Shown here one piece after another: positions 55,850 to 64,000 of a stretch of DNA of 64,000 nucleotides. How positions within the stretch are numbered: position 1 is the first letter of the stretch; every line of letters begins with the position of its first letter. Under the pieces are notes generated by a model, which saw nothing but the letters and a program-made list of their open reading frames with translations, was not told the DNA's origin and did no database searches. Position numbers and translations under genes: made by a program. The stretch covers positions 15,799,334-15,863,333 of the forward strand of contig NW_024037074.1 in NCBI RefSeq assembly GCF_015706575.1, given 5' to 3'. The stretch comes from Patiria miniata (Eukaryota; Echinodermata; Asteroidea; Valvatida; Asterinidae).

Positions 55850-58330
55850 TGAGAAAAATTTTGCATAGTCCTAAACAGTACATGGGTCTACGCACACTTT
55901 TTTTTAATACGGTACCAGTATCTTTCATCTTTCATACCACTGCCCTCAATTTTTATCATGTGACGAGACAGAAAGTAGTGGTGCATAGAGCTGCCGCATC
56001 TGTAGCCTATTTCATACGAAGTACATGTAAGTCTGGAGCAGTACACACCTATAAATTATCTGCATGTACTTGTGTCTAAATTGTTCTCTGGGATTTAAGC
56101 AGCAATTTCCAGCCATTTTCATCATCAGCGACCTGGCAGCTTTTTCTGCCTGATTTGTTATTGATTGCTGGTGTTTAACAAATTCCCTGGATTTGGATGA
56201 CACACGGGAATAACTACATTACCAATGTCTGGCCGTCGTGTACCGGTGTCATGTGAGCATTCCATATTAAATTTGCAGGTACCATGAAGCTTGCCATTTT
56301 GTAGATAGTGTAGGTTTCATTTTGGAGATTTCTCATGAAACATGAGAGGGCTTTTATCGATTTCCTTTTTGTCAGATTTGGCAAAACTCGACTAGGCAAA
56401 ACCAGGCACTGCATAGAATGCAAAATGTCTTGGTTTGATCTTGAGCATGCCAATTTCTCAAGCAGCTGTACAGTCCATGAACATGTGCATGCATAAGCAG
56501 AGCCAAGTTTCTTTACCACAACTGGAAAATTCATTAAAAATTGAGCCGTGTACCGTAAGATTGAACTTTTCTTGGGTAGCTCGTAAAAATGTAAATACCT
56601 CTACAGTACATGTTTACAATTTTTCTATTAGATATTAGCCCTTTTTGTTCTCTTAGGCCTACATGTAGTATGTATTTCAATAAACATAGAGATTATTATT
56701 CAATTATTAACATAAAGGTCAAAATTTGAAATGATTCATTGCACATGACAGAGTTAAAAATCTATACATGTATGTGTACTACAAAAATGTACATGTATAC
56801 TGTACATGACATTGTCAAGTGCAATTTAACCTGAACAAGGATTGTACATACATCATGTACATGTAGATGAATTTTTAGCATCTAGACTCAGGGACACAGT
56901 GTTTCTTTTGTAAAAAGGATTTTAAAAATATCAAAGTAAAGGTCCTCACATCATCCAGTGGCTTATCACTGAGCAATGGCATTGTTGCTGAATGTTTACT
57001 GGGATGCATTATCCTTGAGAAGAAAGCCAGCATTGTTGCAGGGTAATTATAATTGATGGCAGTTTGCTAGTCATTATTGAAGATGACATCAATTATGTAG
57101 GTGGGCTATCATGATACGCACTCATCAATTCATTAATTGTGTACACACAATGCATGAAAATTGAAGGCACTACTCCAAGTTGCTACAGGAGAAATATAAG
57201 CTGTAAAGCATTTAAATTAGCAAGTCGTGCATCACAGAATATGCTGATCTGCAGGGTTTTGGGTTGTTTTTTTAAAAAATTTCTGTGAGGACTGCAACAT
57301 CTGAGTCAATCGAAAGTTAAAACAAGATGGAGACTAGTGTTTGAGTTCTAATCAGAATGCACAGGATAAGTCATCTTTTTATATACATTTGTGCATATAA
57401 GTCTTAAGTAGAAATTTACCTTATTAAAGTTGGAGGATTTTGCAGGATTTTACAGCCTAACAATGTACATGTACATATACGTGAATTTGATGGACTGTGA
57501 TGACTAACGTTCTGATGACAGCAGACCATCCATGCCTTCAGAGAAAACCTTAAAAAAAATGACTACAAAAGTGTTTTAAAATACTAGGATCCTCAGAGCA
57601 CAGTGCTTAGTCATTCTGACTGTACACTCTACAGTGCTCTTCACTATAGAAAGACCCTTCCTCGAATGTTCCGACCGTATCTTTCCCATCGATATACGGA
57701 CCCGTCCGCAGAATGCAAATTAGAACCAGATCTGTCCCTATCAATTTCACAATTTTAATGGCCTATACCGAAGGAAAGGGGGGGGGGGGATGTAAATAAT
57801 CTTGGATATCTTTCAATTTGCCGTGTTCTGTCCAGATTGCCCAGTAGGGATCAAGTAGGGCTTGATATCGGATACATCATGCGCTGTGTATTTTTGAACA
57901 TACGGTTTGGCTAGTGTGTAAAAATAGAATTCTATTTCGAGGTACTTGTGCAATGTGTGTTGACTACCGGATGGTTCTTCAGTTTCAGGTGATCAGCTCT
58001 TCTCTGCGAGTTCATACTTGTGCTTAATTTTAATTGACAAGTGGGTGGATAAATGAGCCTCATAATACCTGTACAGTTTTCTGGCAAAGTGATCATTCTG
58101 TGACTTTTAGCTGCATATTAAATTAAAGAAATCCATTTACCATGCTTGCAGTTATCATTTCATGTGTGGACATTTATTAACATGTAAGGAATGTCCCTTG
58201 CAATTTGGTACAAGTTACACTGCACAATCTGGCTTTTTTACAGCAGTATTAAGCCCAACAATTTTATCAACTTACAAGTTGCACGCCTTTCTTTTATATG
58301 TTTTTTTTAACTCTTCTTTCCATTCAATCC
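55850..58330. other. Geneless stretch upstream of RAB27
   Basis: No coding exon recognised. Several TACATGTA palindromes (about 56763-56805 and 57463) and a poly-G tract (57779-57790) occur. A RAB27 first untranslated exon and promoter may lie here or further left but cannot be identified. Confidence 0.4.
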
Positions 58331-58362
58331 TCTACAGATAGATCTACAGGCATCAGTTGTAA

Positions 58363-63565
<5,203 letters not shown>

Positions 63566-64000
63566 GTGAGTACGGGCTTGATTTTATTCCATTATTTATG
63601 GATCTTCTGAATATTCATAAAGTGTAAAATTTAAAAATATATACAACCCAGACTCTGAAAGATTCTCATGAAATGTATAATCAAGTCCTGTTAATGAAAA
63701 TTATTTTAAAAATTCAAAGGATGACATTAAGCATGAATTTTCTGCAACTAATAATACTTGAAGAGCAATATACCGGTGACAAGACTGAAAAAATAATTTC
63801 CTCATCGAAAGGGTCCATTTCTCATTAGTGGTTGTATTAATTTCCATTCTTGCCTTTCGCCATGCATCAGTTCCAGTTTTGTCCTGCAGGCTGCCTTCAT
63901 CAAAATATTGAATTACAATTAATGGGCCTGCCATATCATATTACAACACGGTTGATATATATGGCAGATATTGCAATGCTCTGGCAATTTTTGGGGGGGG

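Overview
The window is nuclear DNA from an invertebrate animal. It holds interrupted, intron-rich genes with GT-AG splice sites, animal-specific families (NAB, LEDGF/HDGF-like, RAB27), long AT-rich spacers and many short inverted-repeat elements. The gene set and the SNTX-like/GTPase chimera fit a marine deuterostome such as an echinoderm, hemichordate or cephalochordate. That placement is inference; a mollusc or other marine invertebrate is not excluded.

Layout. 1-8.6 kb: no gene, a patchwork of inverted-repeat elements, palindrome arrays and duplications. 8.64-13.07 kb (+): one uninterrupted 1,462-codon reading frame joining an SNTX-like module, four FN3 domains, an AIG1-like GTPase, a coiled coil and a Cys-rich segment. 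13.1-19.5 kb: AT-rich, geneless, with a mariner-type MITE. 19.5-25.6 kb (+): a NAB transcriptional co-regulator, six coding exons, 582 aa, all splice phases consistent. 27.9-37.8 kb (-): a PWWP plus integrase-binding-domain protein of the LEDGF/HRP2 family, sixteen coding exons, 951 aa, all phases consistent. 37.8-58.3 kb: long spacer with no recognisable gene, rich in TACATGTA-type palindromes and MITEs. 58.3 kb to the end (+): the first three coding exons of a RAB27 GTPase, which continues beyond the window.

The genes do not form an operon or a common pathway. NAB and LEDGF are convergent, with 3' ends about 2.7 kb apart. NAB acts with EGR-type factors, LEDGF tethers partners to chromatin, RAB27 directs secretory vesicle docking, and the SNTX/GTPase chimera is of unknown function.

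The least expected material is non-coding: a foldback element whose arms each carry a perfect histone-mRNA-type stem-loop, several distinct TIR elements (some with target-site duplications or a second copy in this window), and a 12-bp minisatellite with block-wise variants in a LEDGF intron. I found no tRNA, rRNA or CRISPR that I can support. All exon boundaries were read by eye.
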